64,000 bases of DNA from Opitutaceae bacterium (GTDB lineage Bacteria; Verrucomicrobiota; Verrucomicrobiia; Opitutales; Opitutaceae): NCBI GenBank assembly GCA_027482185.1, contig JAIXWF010000015.1, positions 186,001-250,000 of the forward strand. The letters run 5' to 3'. Positions 9,259 through 23,033 of the stretch are shown here, piece by piece (within the stretch, counting starts at the first letter, position 1; every line of letters starts with the position of its first letter). Below the pieces are notes generated by a model. It was not told the DNA's origin. It saw nothing but the letters and a program-made list of their open reading frames with translations, and did not search any database. A program made the translations under genes and the position numbers.

Positions 9259-10285
9259 GGCGGCGGCCACCGGCGCCGCCACCGGCATGCTCCCGTTTCA
9301 ATTCGCGGGTCATGAGCGCGGCGAGGGCGGCGGCGGGCTTTTTGCCCTGCATCAAGATCGCCTGCATTTCCCGCAAAATCGGGGCGTCGATGCCGCGGGC
9401 GGCGCACAGCTCCGCGAAGGCCTCGGTCGTCTTGTAGCCCTCGACGACCGTCTTGCGGTGCGCGAGCAATTCGTCGACGCCGCGGCCCGCCCCGATTTGC
9501 TGGCCGAAATCGCGGTTGCGGCTCCAACCGCCGTAACAGGTGGCGACGAGGTCGCCGAAGCCGCTGAGGCCGTAAAACGTTTCCGGCCGCGCGCCGAGGG
9601 CCGAACCGACGCGGACCATTTCCGCCAGCGCGCGCGTGAGCAGCGCGGCCTTGGTGTTGTCGCCGAGTTTCAAGCCGTCGCAGCAACCGGCGGCGATCGC
9701 GTAAATGTTCTTCAGGCAGCCGCCGAATTCCGCCCCGGCGAGGTCGTCGCTCGTGTAGATGCGCAGCGTCGGGCCGCTGGCCGCGGTCTGCACGGCCCCG
9801 ACGGCGTCGTCGAGCGGCGCGGCCGCGAGCACCATGGCGGACGGCTGCCCTCGCGCGACCTCGAGGGCGTTGGTCGGGCCGGTGAGCGAACCGACCCGGA
9901 AACCGGGCAGCGTTTCCGCGATGATCTCGGCCGGACGCAAATGGGTGCCGAGTTCGAGGCCCTTCGCGAGGCTCACGAGCAACCGGATGCGGGGCACGGC
10001 CGGCAGCACCTCGCGCAAGCGCAGGCAGGTCGCGCGGAGGGCCTGGGCCGGGCAGGCGAGCAAAACGACATCGGCGTCCGCCAGCGCCGCGGCAAAGTCG
10101 GCCGCAACGCGCACCTCCGGCGGCAACGCAATGCCCGGGAGGTAATCCGCGTTTTCGCGGCGCGCGGCGAGGTCGGCGGCCTGCTCGGGCCGGCGCGGCA
10201 CGAGCGTGACCGCGCGGCCGACGCGGGCGAGATGGAGGGCGAAAGCCGTTCCCCAGGCGCCGGCGCCGATGACCACGAAATTCAT
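9245..10285 (-). CDS. gpsA: Glycerol-3-phosphate dehydrogenase (NAD(P)+)
   Basis: MNFVVIGAGAWGTAFALHLARVGRAVTL...LLVSLAKGLELGTHLRPAEII...SLTGPTNALEVA...GLSGFGDLVATC. Confidence 0.95.
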   Translation of the reverse strand: MNFVVIGAGAWGTAFALHLARVGRAVTLVPRRPEQAADLAARRENADYLPGIALPPEVRVAADFAAALADADVVLLACPAQALRATCLRLREVLPAVPRIRLLVSLAKGLELGTHLRPAEIIAETLPGFRVGSLTGPTNALEVARGQPSAMVLAAAPLDDAVGAVQTAASGPTLRIYTSDDLAGAEFGGCLKNIYAIAAGCCDGLKLGDNTKAALLTRALAEMVRVGSALGARPETFYGLSGFGDLVATCYGGWSRNRDFGQQIGAGRGVDELLAHRKTVVEGYKTTEAFAELCAARGIDAPILREMQAILMQGKKPAAALAALMTRELKREHAGGGAGGRRQVES

Positions 10286-10338
10286 GCCGTGGGGTTAATC
10301 ACGGAAACCGGCACGGAGACAAGCAGGGGTCTGAAATA

Positions 10339-10430
10339 GGACCCATGGGACGGATAGGACTCATGGGACGGATGAGACAGAATAGCTCCGAAGCTATCCG
10401 TCCTATGAGTCCTATCCGTCCCATAAGTCC
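10339..10430. repeat. 9-nt periodic inverted repeat between gpsA and lysA
   Basis: 35-nt arms 10339-10373 and 10396-10430, 32/35 complementary; inner hairpin ATAGCT-CCGA-AGCTAT. Confidence 0.9.
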
Positions 10431-10460
10431 CATCGGAGAAGAAGCCCCCGCCCTACCGCC

Positions 10461-11765
10461 TCACTTCAGAAACGCCGGCACCTTTTCCCCGGCGATCATC
10501 TGCTCGAAGGTCTCGCGCGCGTTGATCAGCTCGAAGGCACTGCCCTTCACGAGCACCTCGGCGGCCATGCCGCGGGTGTTGTAGCGGCTGGCCATGGTGT
10601 AGCCGTAGGCGCCGGCGCTGAGGAAAGCGATGAGCTCGCCCTCGCCGACTTCCTGCAGCTGGCGGTCCTTGGCGAAGCAGTCGCCGCTTTCGCAGATCGG
10701 GCCGACGACATCGGTGACGAGCGCGCGCCGCGACGAATCGCGGTGCACCGGCACGATCTCGTGGTAGCTGTCGTACATCGCGGGCCGCACGAGGTCGTTC
10801 ATTGCGGCGTCGACGATGAGGAAGTTCTTCCCGGCGCCGCGCTTCAGGTGCTCGACCCGGGACAGCAGCGCGCCGGAATTGCCGACCATAAAGCGACCGT
10901 GCTCGAGGAGAATCTTGAGCCCGAGGGGTTGCAGCAGCGGCACGAGGGCCGCGCCGTAGGACTCGGGCGTGAGCGGGCGCTTGTCGGCGGGCTGCGCGTC
11001 CCACCAGGCCTGCTGGCCGCTGGCGAGGGCGTCCTTGTAGATGATCCCCATGCCGCCGCCGATGGAGAAGTAGGTGATGCCGAAACGCGCCTTCAGGTCG
11101 GCGGCGAAGGGCCCGACCTTCTCGACCGCCTCGACGAACGGCGCCACCGAAGTGAGCTGCGAGCCGATGTGCATCTGCACGCCCTTGATCTTGAGATTCG
11201 GGTACTTCGCGGCGGCCTCGTAGGCGGCGGCGGCGTACTTCAGCGGGATGCCGAACTTGTTGTCGCTCTTGCCCGTCGTGATCTTGGCGTGGGTGTGGGC
11301 GTCGACGTCGGGATTCACGCGGATCGCGATCGGGGCCTTCACGCCGAGCTTGCCGGCCACATGGTTGATGCGGGCGAGCTCGGGTTCGCTCTCGACGTGA
11401 AACGAGAAGATCCCGTTTTCCAACGCGAGCGCGATCTCGGCCTCGGTCTTGCCGACGCCCGCGAAGACGCTCGTCTGCACGTTGCCGCCGGCGGCGAGCA
11501 CGCGGCGGATTTCACCGCCGGAAACGAGGTCGAAGCCGGCCCCGAGGTTCGAAAAATGGCGCAGGATCGCGAGGTTGGAATTGGCCTTCATCGCGTAGCA
11601 CAGCTGCGCGTCGAGCCCGGCCAAGCCGCGCTGCAGGCGGCGGAAATTGTCCTCCATCGTCGCCGCGCTGTAGACGTACGTCGGCGTGCCGTAGAGCCCG
11701 GCGACCGCCGCGAGGTCGACGGATTCGCACTGCAGATCGGAACCGGAGTAATGGAAGTGGTGCAT
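10461..11765 (-). CDS. lysA: Diaminopimelate decarboxylase
   Basis: YGTPTYVYSAATMEDNFRRLQRGLAGLDAQLCYAMKANSNLAILRHFSNLGAGFDLVSGGEI...GPICESGDCFAKDR. Confidence 0.95.
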   Translation of the reverse strand: MHHFHYSGSDLQCESVDLAAVAGLYGTPTYVYSAATMEDNFRRLQRGLAGLDAQLCYAMKANSNLAILRHFSNLGAGFDLVSGGEIRRVLAAGGNVQTSVFAGVGKTEAEIALALENGIFSFHVESEPELARINHVAGKLGVKAPIAIRVNPDVDAHTHAKITTGKSDNKFGIPLKYAAAAYEAAAKYPNLKIKGVQMHIGSQLTSVAPFVEAVEKVGPFAADLKARFGITYFSIGGGMGIIYKDALASGQQAWWDAQPADKRPLTPESYGAALVPLLQPLGLKILLEHGRFMVGNSGALLSRVEHLKRGAGKNFLIVDAAMNDLVRPAMYDSYHEIVPVHRDSSRRALVTDVVGPICESGDCFAKDRQLQEVGEGELIAFLSAGAYGYTMASRYNTRGMAAEVLVKGSAFELINARETFEQMIAGEKVPAFLK

Positions 11766-11953
11766 GGACGGAGGAGAAAAAGGGCGTGAAAGCGCGGAAC
11801 GTAGCGGCTTTCGCCTTGAAAAAACCACTTCAAATTTCGAAATCCCCAACTGTGTTCCGCGCCTTGTTCAACTTCCGTTCCCGTCCGGCCCTCCGGTTCG
11901 GGCTGCGGCGCGACCAAGGCGGGCGTTTCCGCGATCCGCGTTTCGTCAGTTTC

Positions 11954-12106
11954 ATGAGCAGCAGCAACCGCAAGTCGCTCGACACGGACCTGCACGACAC
12001 CGTGCTCAAGGGCCGGAAGCTCATGCGTTCCCTGCTCAAGCTCGCCCTCTTCGGCGGCGGCGCCTGGGTCGTGCTCGAGAGCGCGCGGGCCCTGTCGGTG
12101 TTTTGA
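11954..12106 (+). CDS. Small hypothetical protein with one hydrophobic segment
   Basis: MSSSNRKSLDTDLHDTVLKGRKLMRSLLKLALFGGGAWVVLESARALSVF, followed by a hairpin. Confidence 0.5.
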   Translation: MSSSNRKSLDTDLHDTVLKGRKLMRSLLKLALFGGGAWVVLESARALSVF

Positions 12107-12116
12107 ACGACGCGCC

Positions 12117-12134
12117 GATCCCGAAATCGGGATC
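12117..12134 (+). terminator. Hairpin GATCCCGA-AA-TCGGGATC
   Basis: Perfect 8-bp stem 10 nt after the 11954 CDS. Confidence 0.5.
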
Positions 12135-12307
12135 CTCGTTTCCCAAGCGCGAACCTCCGCCCCCGTCCGGCCGTGGCCTGAAAGTGGCGACGGAATTTCT
12201 TAGCTCCTGAATTGCCGCCCCTTGCGGCACAGGCGAAACGCCGGCACGGGCGTTGCTAAACGCCGCACCCCCGTCGCGGGCAGGTGCCTGCGACGGACTT
12301 CACCGCC

Positions 12308-13111
12308 ATGAAATCCCTCCGTTTCCTCTTCGTTTTTTCGCTCGCGCTCACGGCCGCCGCCGTCGGTGCCGCGACCGAATCCTTCCGCCTCGACCGCGTC
12401 GGCGTCTCCCGCTTCACCGCGGTCGGCACCGACCGGCTGCTCCGCACCCCGGGGGTCCTGCATCTGGATGGGCGACTCTCCTGGGGCACGCCCCTCGAGC
12501 AGGCCCGCCCCGCCAACGTGCAACCCTTCGTGCTCGGCCGGACTTTGATTCGCCAGGAAGACTGGCTCGCGTACCGCAGCCTCGGCTTCGGCGCGACCGC
12601 CAACTTCCAGCTCGGGGAAGGCTCGGTCGCCTTTGCCGTCGGCGATTCGAACTACTGGGTCGTCGAACCGAACCCCGAGGCGCGCTTTGCCGACGGCGCC
12701 GTGATCAACGTCTCCACCCGCGCCCGGCTCGCCGGCGGCGGCGAACGCGTGACCGCCGGTTTCGTCATCGAGGGCCGCGCCCGCTGGGTGCTCATCCGCG
12801 GCGTCGGCCCCGCGCTCGCGGCCTTCGGCGTCGCCGCCCCGCTCGCCGATCCGTACCTGACGCTCCGCAAAGGCAACCTGATCCAGTACTTCAACGACAA
12901 CTGGAACGAACGACCCCACGCCGCGGCCATCCGCGCCGCGAGCCTGCGCGTCGGCGCGTTTCCATTGCCCGAAGGCGGCAAGGACGCCGCGCTCTTGGTC
13001 GAACTGCAACCCGGCGCCTACACCGTCTCCGTCGAAAGCGTCGGCCCCGCGCCCGCGGCCGGCGAACTGCTCGTGGAAGTTTACCGGGTACCCGATCCGC
13101 AATTCGATTGA
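12308..13111 (+). CDS. Secreted protein with a C-terminal LIRGxGP...PGAYT...EVY domain
   Basis: Signal peptide MKSLRFLFVFSLALTAAAVGAA; C-terminal block homologous by eye to two blocks in the 27674 CDS. Confidence 0.8.
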   Translation: MKSLRFLFVFSLALTAAAVGAATESFRLDRVGVSRFTAVGTDRLLRTPGVLHLDGRLSWGTPLEQARPANVQPFVLGRTLIRQEDWLAYRSLGFGATANFQLGEGSVAFAVGDSNYWVVEPNPEARFADGAVINVSTRARLAGGGERVTAGFVIEGRARWVLIRGVGPALAAFGVAAPLADPYLTLRKGNLIQYFNDNWNERPHAAAIRAASLRVGAFPLPEGGKDAALLVELQPGAYTVSVESVGPAPAAGELLVEVYRVPDPQFD

Positions 13112-13186
13112 AGCTGCCGGAACGCGAGGGCGCGGGGCCGTGCGGTCGGCATTGACGCCTCCGCCGGCCTTTCGCCGTAGTCGGGC

Positions 13187-14712
<1,526 letters not shown>

Positions 14713-14722
<10 letters not shown>

Positions 14723-14749
14723 TCCGCGCGAAGCGCGGATCATTTCGGC
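14713..14749 (+). terminator. 17-bp stem hairpin overlapping the stop codon of AbgT copy 1
   Basis: GCCGAAATGATCCGCGC-GAA-GCGCGGATCATTTCGGC. Confidence 0.75.
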
Positions 14750-14869
14750 GGGTTGGGAGTTTGGGGTTCGGGGTTCGGAGTTGCCGGAGGCCAAATCCGG
14801 GCGACCGCGACTTTCTCGATCCGCGGGTTCCCTCTCCAACTCCAAACCCCAAACCCCAAACTCCAAACC
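14750..14869. repeat. 7-nt periodic inverted repeat between the AbgT genes
   Basis: GGTTGGGAGTTTGGGGTTCGGGGTTCGGAGTTG versus CAACTCCAAACCCCAAACCCCAAACTCCAAACC, 30/33 complementary. Confidence 0.9.
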
Positions 14870-14916
14870 GATATCCGCGCGCTTGCCTGCGCGCGGAGCC
14901 CGGGCCGTAGTTCCCC

Positions 14917-16452
14917 ATGCCGAATCCTCCGCCCCGGGTTTCGCCGTTCCAACGTCTCCTCGACGGCGTCGAACGCGCCGGCAACGCCCTCCCCCACCCC
15001 GCGACGCTCTTCATTTTGCTCGCCGCGCTCGTGATCGGGCTGTCGGCGCTGTGCCACGCCGCCGGCGTCGCGGTCACGCATCCCGCCACCGGCAAGGTCA
15101 TCACCACCGTCAACCTGCTCTCCGCCGAGGGCCTGCAACGCATGCTCACGGAAGCGGTGCGCAACTTTCTCGCCTACCCGCCGCTCGGCATCTCGCTGAT
15201 GTGCCTGCTCGGCATCGGCATCGCGGAACACTCCGGGCTCATGGGCGCGATGCTGCGGCTCTTCGTCCTCGCCTCGCCCGCCAAACTGGTGACGCCGATG
15301 GTCGTCTTCGCCGGCGTGATGTCGAACGCCGGCAGCGAAGTCGGCTACGTTCTGCTCACGCCGCTGGCCGCCGCGCTCTTCCACGCCCTCGGCCGCCACC
15401 CGATTCTCGGCCTGGCCGCGGCTTTCGCCGGCGTTTCCGGCGGCTACAGCGCCAACCTCGTGATCGGTTCGGTCGACGTGCTGCTCGCCGGCCTCACGCA
15501 GGCCGCGGCGCAGATCGTGAACCCCGCCTACAAGGTCAACGCCCTCGCCAACTGGTACTTCATGGGCGTATCCACGTTTGTCGTGACGGCCGCCGGCACC
15601 TGGGTGACCGAGAAGGTCGTCGCCCCGCGCCTCGGCGCCTACACCGGCACGGCCGCGCGCGAGGAACTGAAGCCGCTCTCCGCCGCGGAAAAACGCGGTC
15701 TCTGGTCCGCGGTCGCCGCCTTCCTCGCGCTCACGGGCTTCGTGCTCTGGGGCGTGCTGCCGGCGGACGGTTTTCTCCTCGATCCGAAGAATCCGCGCTT
15801 CGACCAGTCCGCGTTCATGGTCGGCCTCGGCACGTTCATCTTTCTCTTCGGCCTGTTGCCCGGCGTCGCATACGGACTCGGCGCGGGCACGCTGAAGAAC
15901 GACCACGACATCATGGGCGGCATGACGGCGACGATGAAATCGATGGCGTCGTTCATCGTCCTCGCGTTCTTCGCCGCGCAGTTCATCGCCTACTTCAACT
16001 GGACCAACCTCGGCCTGATCACCGCGGTGCGCGGCGCCGAGGCCATCCAGCATCTCGGCATCGAGAAACAGCCGACGCTCCTGATGGTCGCGCTCGTCGG
16101 CTTTGCGGCGACGGTGAATCTCATCATCAGCAGCGCGTCCGCGAAGTGGGCGCTGCTCGCGCCGATCTTCATCCCGATGTTCATGCTGCTCGGCTATTCG
16201 CCGGAGATGGTGCAAGGCACGTTTCGTATCGGCGACAGCGTGACCAACATCATTACGCCGCTGCTCAGCTACTTCCCGCTCATTCTGACCTTCGTGCAAC
16301 GCTACGAACCGAAGGCCGGCATCGGCACGATGATCGCGACGATGCTGCCCTACACGCTGGCGTTCACCGTCGCTTGGGTCCTGTTGCTGATCGTCTGGCT
16401 GGCCGCCGGCTGGCCCATGGGCCCGGGCGCGCCGCTGTACCTGAAGGGCTGA
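14917..16452 (+). CDS. AbgT family transporter, copy 2
   Basis: Same length (511 aa) and co-linear with copy 1: AGVMSNAGSEVGYVLLTPLAAALFHALGRHPILGLAAAFAGVSGGYSANLVIG. Confidence 0.93.
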   Translation: MPNPPPRVSPFQRLLDGVERAGNALPHPATLFILLAALVIGLSALCHAAGVAVTHPATGKVITTVNLLSAEGLQRMLTEAVRNFLAYPPLGISLMCLLGIGIAEHSGLMGAMLRLFVLASPAKLVTPMVVFAGVMSNAGSEVGYVLLTPLAAALFHALGRHPILGLAAAFAGVSGGYSANLVIGSVDVLLAGLTQAAAQIVNPAYKVNALANWYFMGVSTFVVTAAGTWVTEKVVAPRLGAYTGTAAREELKPLSAAEKRGLWSAVAAFLALTGFVLWGVLPADGFLLDPKNPRFDQSAFMVGLGTFIFLFGLLPGVAYGLGAGTLKNDHDIMGGMTATMKSMASFIVLAFFAAQFIAYFNWTNLGLITAVRGAEAIQHLGIEKQPTLLMVALVGFAATVNLIISSASAKWALLAPIFIPMFMLLGYSPEMVQGTFRIGDSVTNIITPLLSYFPLILTFVQRYEPKAGIGTMIATMLPYTLAFTVAWVLLLIVWLAAGWPMGPGAPLYLKG

Positions 16453-16457
16453 GCCCA

Positions 16458-16540
16458 GGTGAAAGTTGAAAGTCCCAAGGTGAAAGAATGAGCCCGGCGA
16501 TTCGCCCGGCTTTCAACTTTCACCCTTCAACTGTCAACTT
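16458..16540. repeat. 7-nt periodic (GKTGAAA) inverted repeat between AbgT2 and sdhB
   Basis: GGTGAAA/GTTGAAA/GTCCCAA/GGTGAAA on the left; GTTGACA/GTTGAAG/GGTGAAA/GTTGAAA read from sdhB. Confidence 0.85.
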
Positions 16541-16543
16541 CCC

Positions 16544-16562
16544 GCCGGCCGCGGCGGCCGGC
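16544..16562 (-). terminator. GC palindrome after sdhB
   Basis: GCCGGCCGC-G-GCGGCCGGC, 2 nt past the sdhB stop; no U-tract. Confidence 0.45.
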
Positions 16563-16564
16563 GT

Positions 16565-17377
<813 letters not shown>

Positions 17378-17419
17378 GGCGGGAAGGGAAACGGAGGGTT
17401 CGGCGGTTTGCGGCGCGGC

Positions 17420-19342
<1,923 letters not shown>

Positions 19343-19353
19343 GGGGCGGAGAG

Positions 19354-20118
19354 TTAGCGGGTGGCGGCGGCGACGGCGCGGGGCTTGACTTTGCCGGCGA
19401 GCACGGCGCCGGGGATGGCGAGGTTGCCGGCGAAGTAGGCGAGACAGAAGGCGACCGCGGCGGCGCGCAGGGCGCCGGCCCAGCGGTGCGTGCGCCAGCC
19501 GAGGGTCTGGAAGAGACTGTCGAAGCCGTGGAGCAGGTGGAAACTAAGCAGGCCGACGGCGACGATGTAGAAGATCGCGACGGCGGGGCTCTGGAAGCCG
19601 TGGGCGACCATGCTGTAGACATCGTCGACCTGGGTGCCGGCCTTGACGACCGGGAAGCCGGCGACGGCGTAGTCCTGCGCCATCGTATACTTGGGCAGGT
19701 TGGCCTTGAAGGTGCCGGATTGGGCGGCGCCGAGGGTGAAGTGCGCGAGATGGTAGACGATGAACGCCAGCACCACGTAGCCCGTGAGGCGCATCGTGCG
19801 GGAGGCGAGCGTGGCGCGGATCGTGTGCTTGAAACCGTAGGGCACGGGACCGCGGGCGCGCCTGTTTTCCAACGTCAGGACCGTCGCGGCCCAGATATGG
19901 ATGACGACCGCGACCAGGAGACCGATGCGGGCGACCCAGAGCAGCGGCCCGAGCTGGTGCAGGAACTGGGCGTAGCCGTTGATCTTGTCCGGGTGGGAGA
20001 AGATCTGGAGGTTGCCGACCAGATGGCCGACCACGAAGCCGATGAGAATCGCGCCCGTGACGGCCATGAGGATTTTGCGGCCGATGGAGGAGCGGAAGAA
20101 GAAGCCGACTGGGTTCAT
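19354..20118 (-). CDS. sdhC: Succinate dehydrogenase cytochrome b subunit
   Basis: [58 protein letters not shown]...[16 protein letters not shown]. Confidence 0.93.
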   Translation of the reverse strand: MNPVGFFFRSSIGRKILMAVTGAILIGFVVGHLVGNLQIFSHPDKINGYAQFLHQLGPLLWVARIGLLVAVVIHIWAATVLTLENRRARGPVPYGFKHTIRATLASRTMRLTGYVVLAFIVYHLAHFTLGAAQSGTFKANLPKYTMAQDYAVAGFPVVKAGTQVDDVYSMVAHGFQSPAVAIFYIVAVGLLSFHLLHGFDSLFQTLGWRTHRWAGALRAAAVAFCLAYFAGNLAIPGAVLAGKVKPRAVAAATR

Positions 20119-20256
20119 CGCGGAAATTCGCCGTAGGGGTGGGTGCGCAAGGCGGCGAAAAATTCGGCCACCACCCTGCGGTTGTAAAGGCGCAGGCTGG
20201 TAACCGTTCGCTTATTAGCGAGCCTAACCTGCGGGAGAAGCCCGCGGGCCGCGGGC

Positions 20257-21522
20257 CTACTTGGCCAGCGGTTTCAGGAGGGCGAATTTCCCGCTCGCCG
20301 CCGGCGCGATGAACCGGCGCCGGAAGGCGTTCACCCGGGCGCCGCCGCCCAACATGGCGGCCACGGCGGCCTCGACCTTGGCATGGTCCGCCGTGTGGTC
20401 GGCCACGTAATGGAAGTCCCAGCGCGTCTCGCTCGTCTGCACCAGCGAGTAGTGCCAGCAGGCGAAGTCCGCCGGCAACGCCGCGTCGATGTCGGTCGGC
20501 GAGACCAGCGAGCCGTCGGCCCGGAAGTACAGGTTGCCCTCGCGACCGAGCAGGCGGTAGCCCGTCGCGCAGCGCTGCACGATGTCGCCCGTATGGTAGC
20601 GCAGCAACGGCATCGCCTCGCGGTCGCGGGTCGTGACGTAGATCTGGAAAACATCCGGCAGCTCCGCGCGCCACGGCACGAGCTCGATGAAAGCGTTGGC
20701 GTCGATCACCTGCGAGTTGTCCTTGAACGCCTCGCCGACGAACAGATACCCGGCCTCGGTCGAGCCATAGAGATCGACCTGCGCGGCGGGAAACACCTCG
20801 GCGATGCGCTGGCCGTGCTGCGTGCTCGCCTTGCCGTAGGTAAGGATCACGGCCTTGAGGCTCGGCACTTTGACGCCGCGCTTCTGCGCCGCGCGCGCGA
20901 GCAGCGAAAGGTAAACGGGTTCGCCCTCGAGCACCTCGGGCTGCGTCGCCTGCAACTCGACCACGATGCGGTCCCATTCCGCTTCCGGGAACGCGAAGGG
21001 ATCGCTCGACAGATTGAGGTAGACGACGCCGTCGAAGTACCGGTGCGGAAACGGATGGTCCTCGTACGGGCAGAGGTTGCTCGAGCAGCCGACGGGAGCG
21101 AGGACGCACTTGCGGTAGGGCCGGCCCACATACGGACGCAAAATCGGCGACGCGAGGTACGCGCGGGCCGTCTGGGCGTTCCACCAGCCGTCCTCCATGA
21201 TCACGGTCATGGGCGACTGCGTCGTACCGCCGGTACTCTCGTACTCGAATTTCTTTTCCTGCAGGCCGCGCTCGATCGCCGCGTAGTCGGCGAAAAAGGC
21301 CTGGTGCCCGCGGGTCACGATTTCTTTTTTCGACAGCGCCGGGATCTCGCGGAAACAGGACCACCGCAGCGGCTCGGCATGGAGCGGGAAACGCTGCCCA
21401 TAGAGCGGGCTGCGCGCGTAGATCTTCCGCACTTCGTTTTCCAGCGGCGCCGGCACCCGGGCGGGATCGGAAATCGGATTCCCGAAAACCTCGGGCGCAT
21501 TGGCAAACGTGGGAGCGGACAT
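20257..21522 (-). CDS. PaaK/CapK-like AMP-binding (acyl-CoA ligase-like) protein
   Basis: KKEIVTRGHQAFFADY...FEYESTGGTTQSPMTVI...VDLYGSTEAGYLF...MPLLRYHTGDIVQR. Confidence 0.75.
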   Translation of the reverse strand: MSAPTFANAPEVFGNPISDPARVPAPLENEVRKIYARSPLYGQRFPLHAEPLRWSCFREIPALSKKEIVTRGHQAFFADYAAIERGLQEKKFEYESTGGTTQSPMTVIMEDGWWNAQTARAYLASPILRPYVGRPYRKCVLAPVGCSSNLCPYEDHPFPHRYFDGVVYLNLSSDPFAFPEAEWDRIVVELQATQPEVLEGEPVYLSLLARAAQKRGVKVPSLKAVILTYGKASTQHGQRIAEVFPAAQVDLYGSTEAGYLFVGEAFKDNSQVIDANAFIELVPWRAELPDVFQIYVTTRDREAMPLLRYHTGDIVQRCATGYRLLGREGNLYFRADGSLVSPTDIDAALPADFACWHYSLVQTSETRWDFHYVADHTADHAKVEAAVAAMLGGGARVNAFRRRFIAPAASGKFALLKPLAK

Positions 21523-21559
21523 CGTTGGACTGCTGAGGGAACGCGCGGACGGAGCGAAG

Positions 21560-22141
21560 TCAAACGCCGGTCCCGCCGCGCCGCGCGCGCCACTCCGGCT
21601 CGAACAGCATCAGCGCGTTGAGCACGAGCCCGTGCACGATGCCGCCGTTGCGCGCGAGCGCGTAGACTTCGTCGGCCGGCAACGCCACGACCTCGATCTC
21701 CTCGTCGGCATCCCACTCAAGCTCCGCGGTGGCGGCGGCGCCGTCGACGAACACGAAGTGGCAGCGGTTCGACTGGATCGCCGGATTCGGGCACACCGAG
21801 CCGAGCAGCCGCGCCGCGCCGCCGGCGTAGCCCGTTTCCTCGCGCAACTCGCGCAGGCCCGCCGCGACCGGATCCTCGCCCGGCTCCATCACGCCGCCGG
21901 GAATCTCGAGGGAAAAACCGTCGATGCCGAAACGGAATTGCCGCACCAGCACGATGCGGCCGTCGGCGGTGAGCGCGACGACGTTGACCCAATCCGAAGG
22001 CGCCACGACGACGAACTCCTTTTCCGTGCCGCGCACCGGATGGAGGTAGGTGCGGCCGAGCACGTCGAAGACGCGCGTCTCGTGCCTGACCTGCTCGCCC
22101 AGCAGCTGCCAGCGGGCGGGGGACCGGGAACCTTGGCTCAT
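21560..22141 (-). CDS. NUDIX hydrolase (ADP-ribose pyrophosphatase-like)
   Basis: SLEIPGGVMEPGEDPVAAGLRELREETGYAGG matches the Nudix box GX5EX7REUXEEXGU. Confidence 0.93.
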   Translation of the reverse strand: MSQGSRSPARWQLLGEQVRHETRVFDVLGRTYLHPVRGTEKEFVVVAPSDWVNVVALTADGRIVLVRQFRFGIDGFSLEIPGGVMEPGEDPVAAGLRELREETGYAGGAARLLGSVCPNPAIQSNRCHFVFVDGAAATAELEWDADEEIEVVALPADEVYALARNGGIVHGLVLNALMLFEPEWRARRGGTGV

Positions 22142-22149
22142 GGTCGGGG

Positions 22150-22187
22150 AAAAAAAATGCCCCCCGCGGCGGACGCGAGAGGCATTT
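22150..22187 (-). terminator. Rho-independent terminator downstream of the LysM gene
   Basis: On the minus strand, AATGCCTC...GGGGCATTTTTTTT. Confidence 0.6.
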
Positions 22188-22211
22188 CGGAAAGAGTCCG
22201 GAAATCCGGAA

Positions 22212-22739
22212 TTACTTCTTCGGGAGCTTGAGCTTCTGGCCGACCTTGAGGGCGGAGGAGTTCACGCCGGGATTGACGGCCGCGACATCCGCCGGGCTGA
22301 CGCCCTGCGCGCGCGCGATCTTGGCGAACGTGTCGCCGGGCTTGACGATGTACTCGCCGGGACCCGCGACGACGGGCTCGCCGCTGCCCTTCTTGCCGCC
22401 CTTTTCGGCGACCGGAGCCGGCTTCTTGGCGGCTTCCTCGAGCTTCAGCACGGCGCCGCTGATGCGGGTGAGCTCGTTGCTGACGGTGTTGAACGCATCC
22501 TGCGTGGAACGCTGCAGCACGACGATGTCCTTCGCCGCTTTCTCGGCCGCCTGCTGGGCGCCGCCGACCTGACCCTCGATGCCGTCGACCTTGTCGACCT
22601 TCACCTGATGTTCGGCCAGCGTCCGGTTCACCTTCGAGAGGGAAATCGCGGAGTACGCGGCGAGCACGAGGGCGATTACGCCGACAATGACCGCGCCGAC
22701 CGGCAGCATGTTGTTGTTTTCACGAGAAATGGTGTCCAT
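22212..22739 (-). CDS. LysM domain protein with N-terminal TM and coiled coil
   Basis: MLPVGAVIVGVIALVLAAYSAISLSKVN...GEYIVKPGDTFAKIARAQGVSPADVAAVNPGVNSSALKVGQKLKLPKK. Confidence 0.92.
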   Translation of the reverse strand: MDTISRENNNMLPVGAVIVGVIALVLAAYSAISLSKVNRTLAEHQVKVDKVDGIEGQVGGAQQAAEKAAKDIVVLQRSTQDAFNTVSNELTRISGAVLKLEEAAKKPAPVAEKGGKKGSGEPVVAGPGEYIVKPGDTFAKIARAQGVSPADVAAVNPGVNSSALKVGQKLKLPKK

Positions 22740-23033
22740 GGAGGGAAGGAGAAGTCGCCGACAAGAAAGCTATTCGTAACCTGAAGCAAGCAGAGATTGG
22801 GCCGCACCGCGCCGCCGCGCCGGCGCCCGGATTTCGGGCCGTTTTCGGGGCCGGAAACGAACAGGCACTCCGGCCGGGAGGAAGGCCCGGACCGGATACC
22901 AATACCGTAAACGCAGCCGACGCCGGAATGGGTTAGCGCATTTTAGGAAAAATTCCGCTCTGCCGGATAGCTCTCGACAGCCCCTCCCGCCGTTCAACGC
23001 TCGCGGCCGTCGCGTCCCTGCGCGATCCACCCC

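Noticed and set aside
22740-23033. Possible ECF autoregulatory promoter upstream of the sigma gene
   Set aside because: No recognisable -35/-10 pair could be defended without a set of co-regulated promoters to compare.
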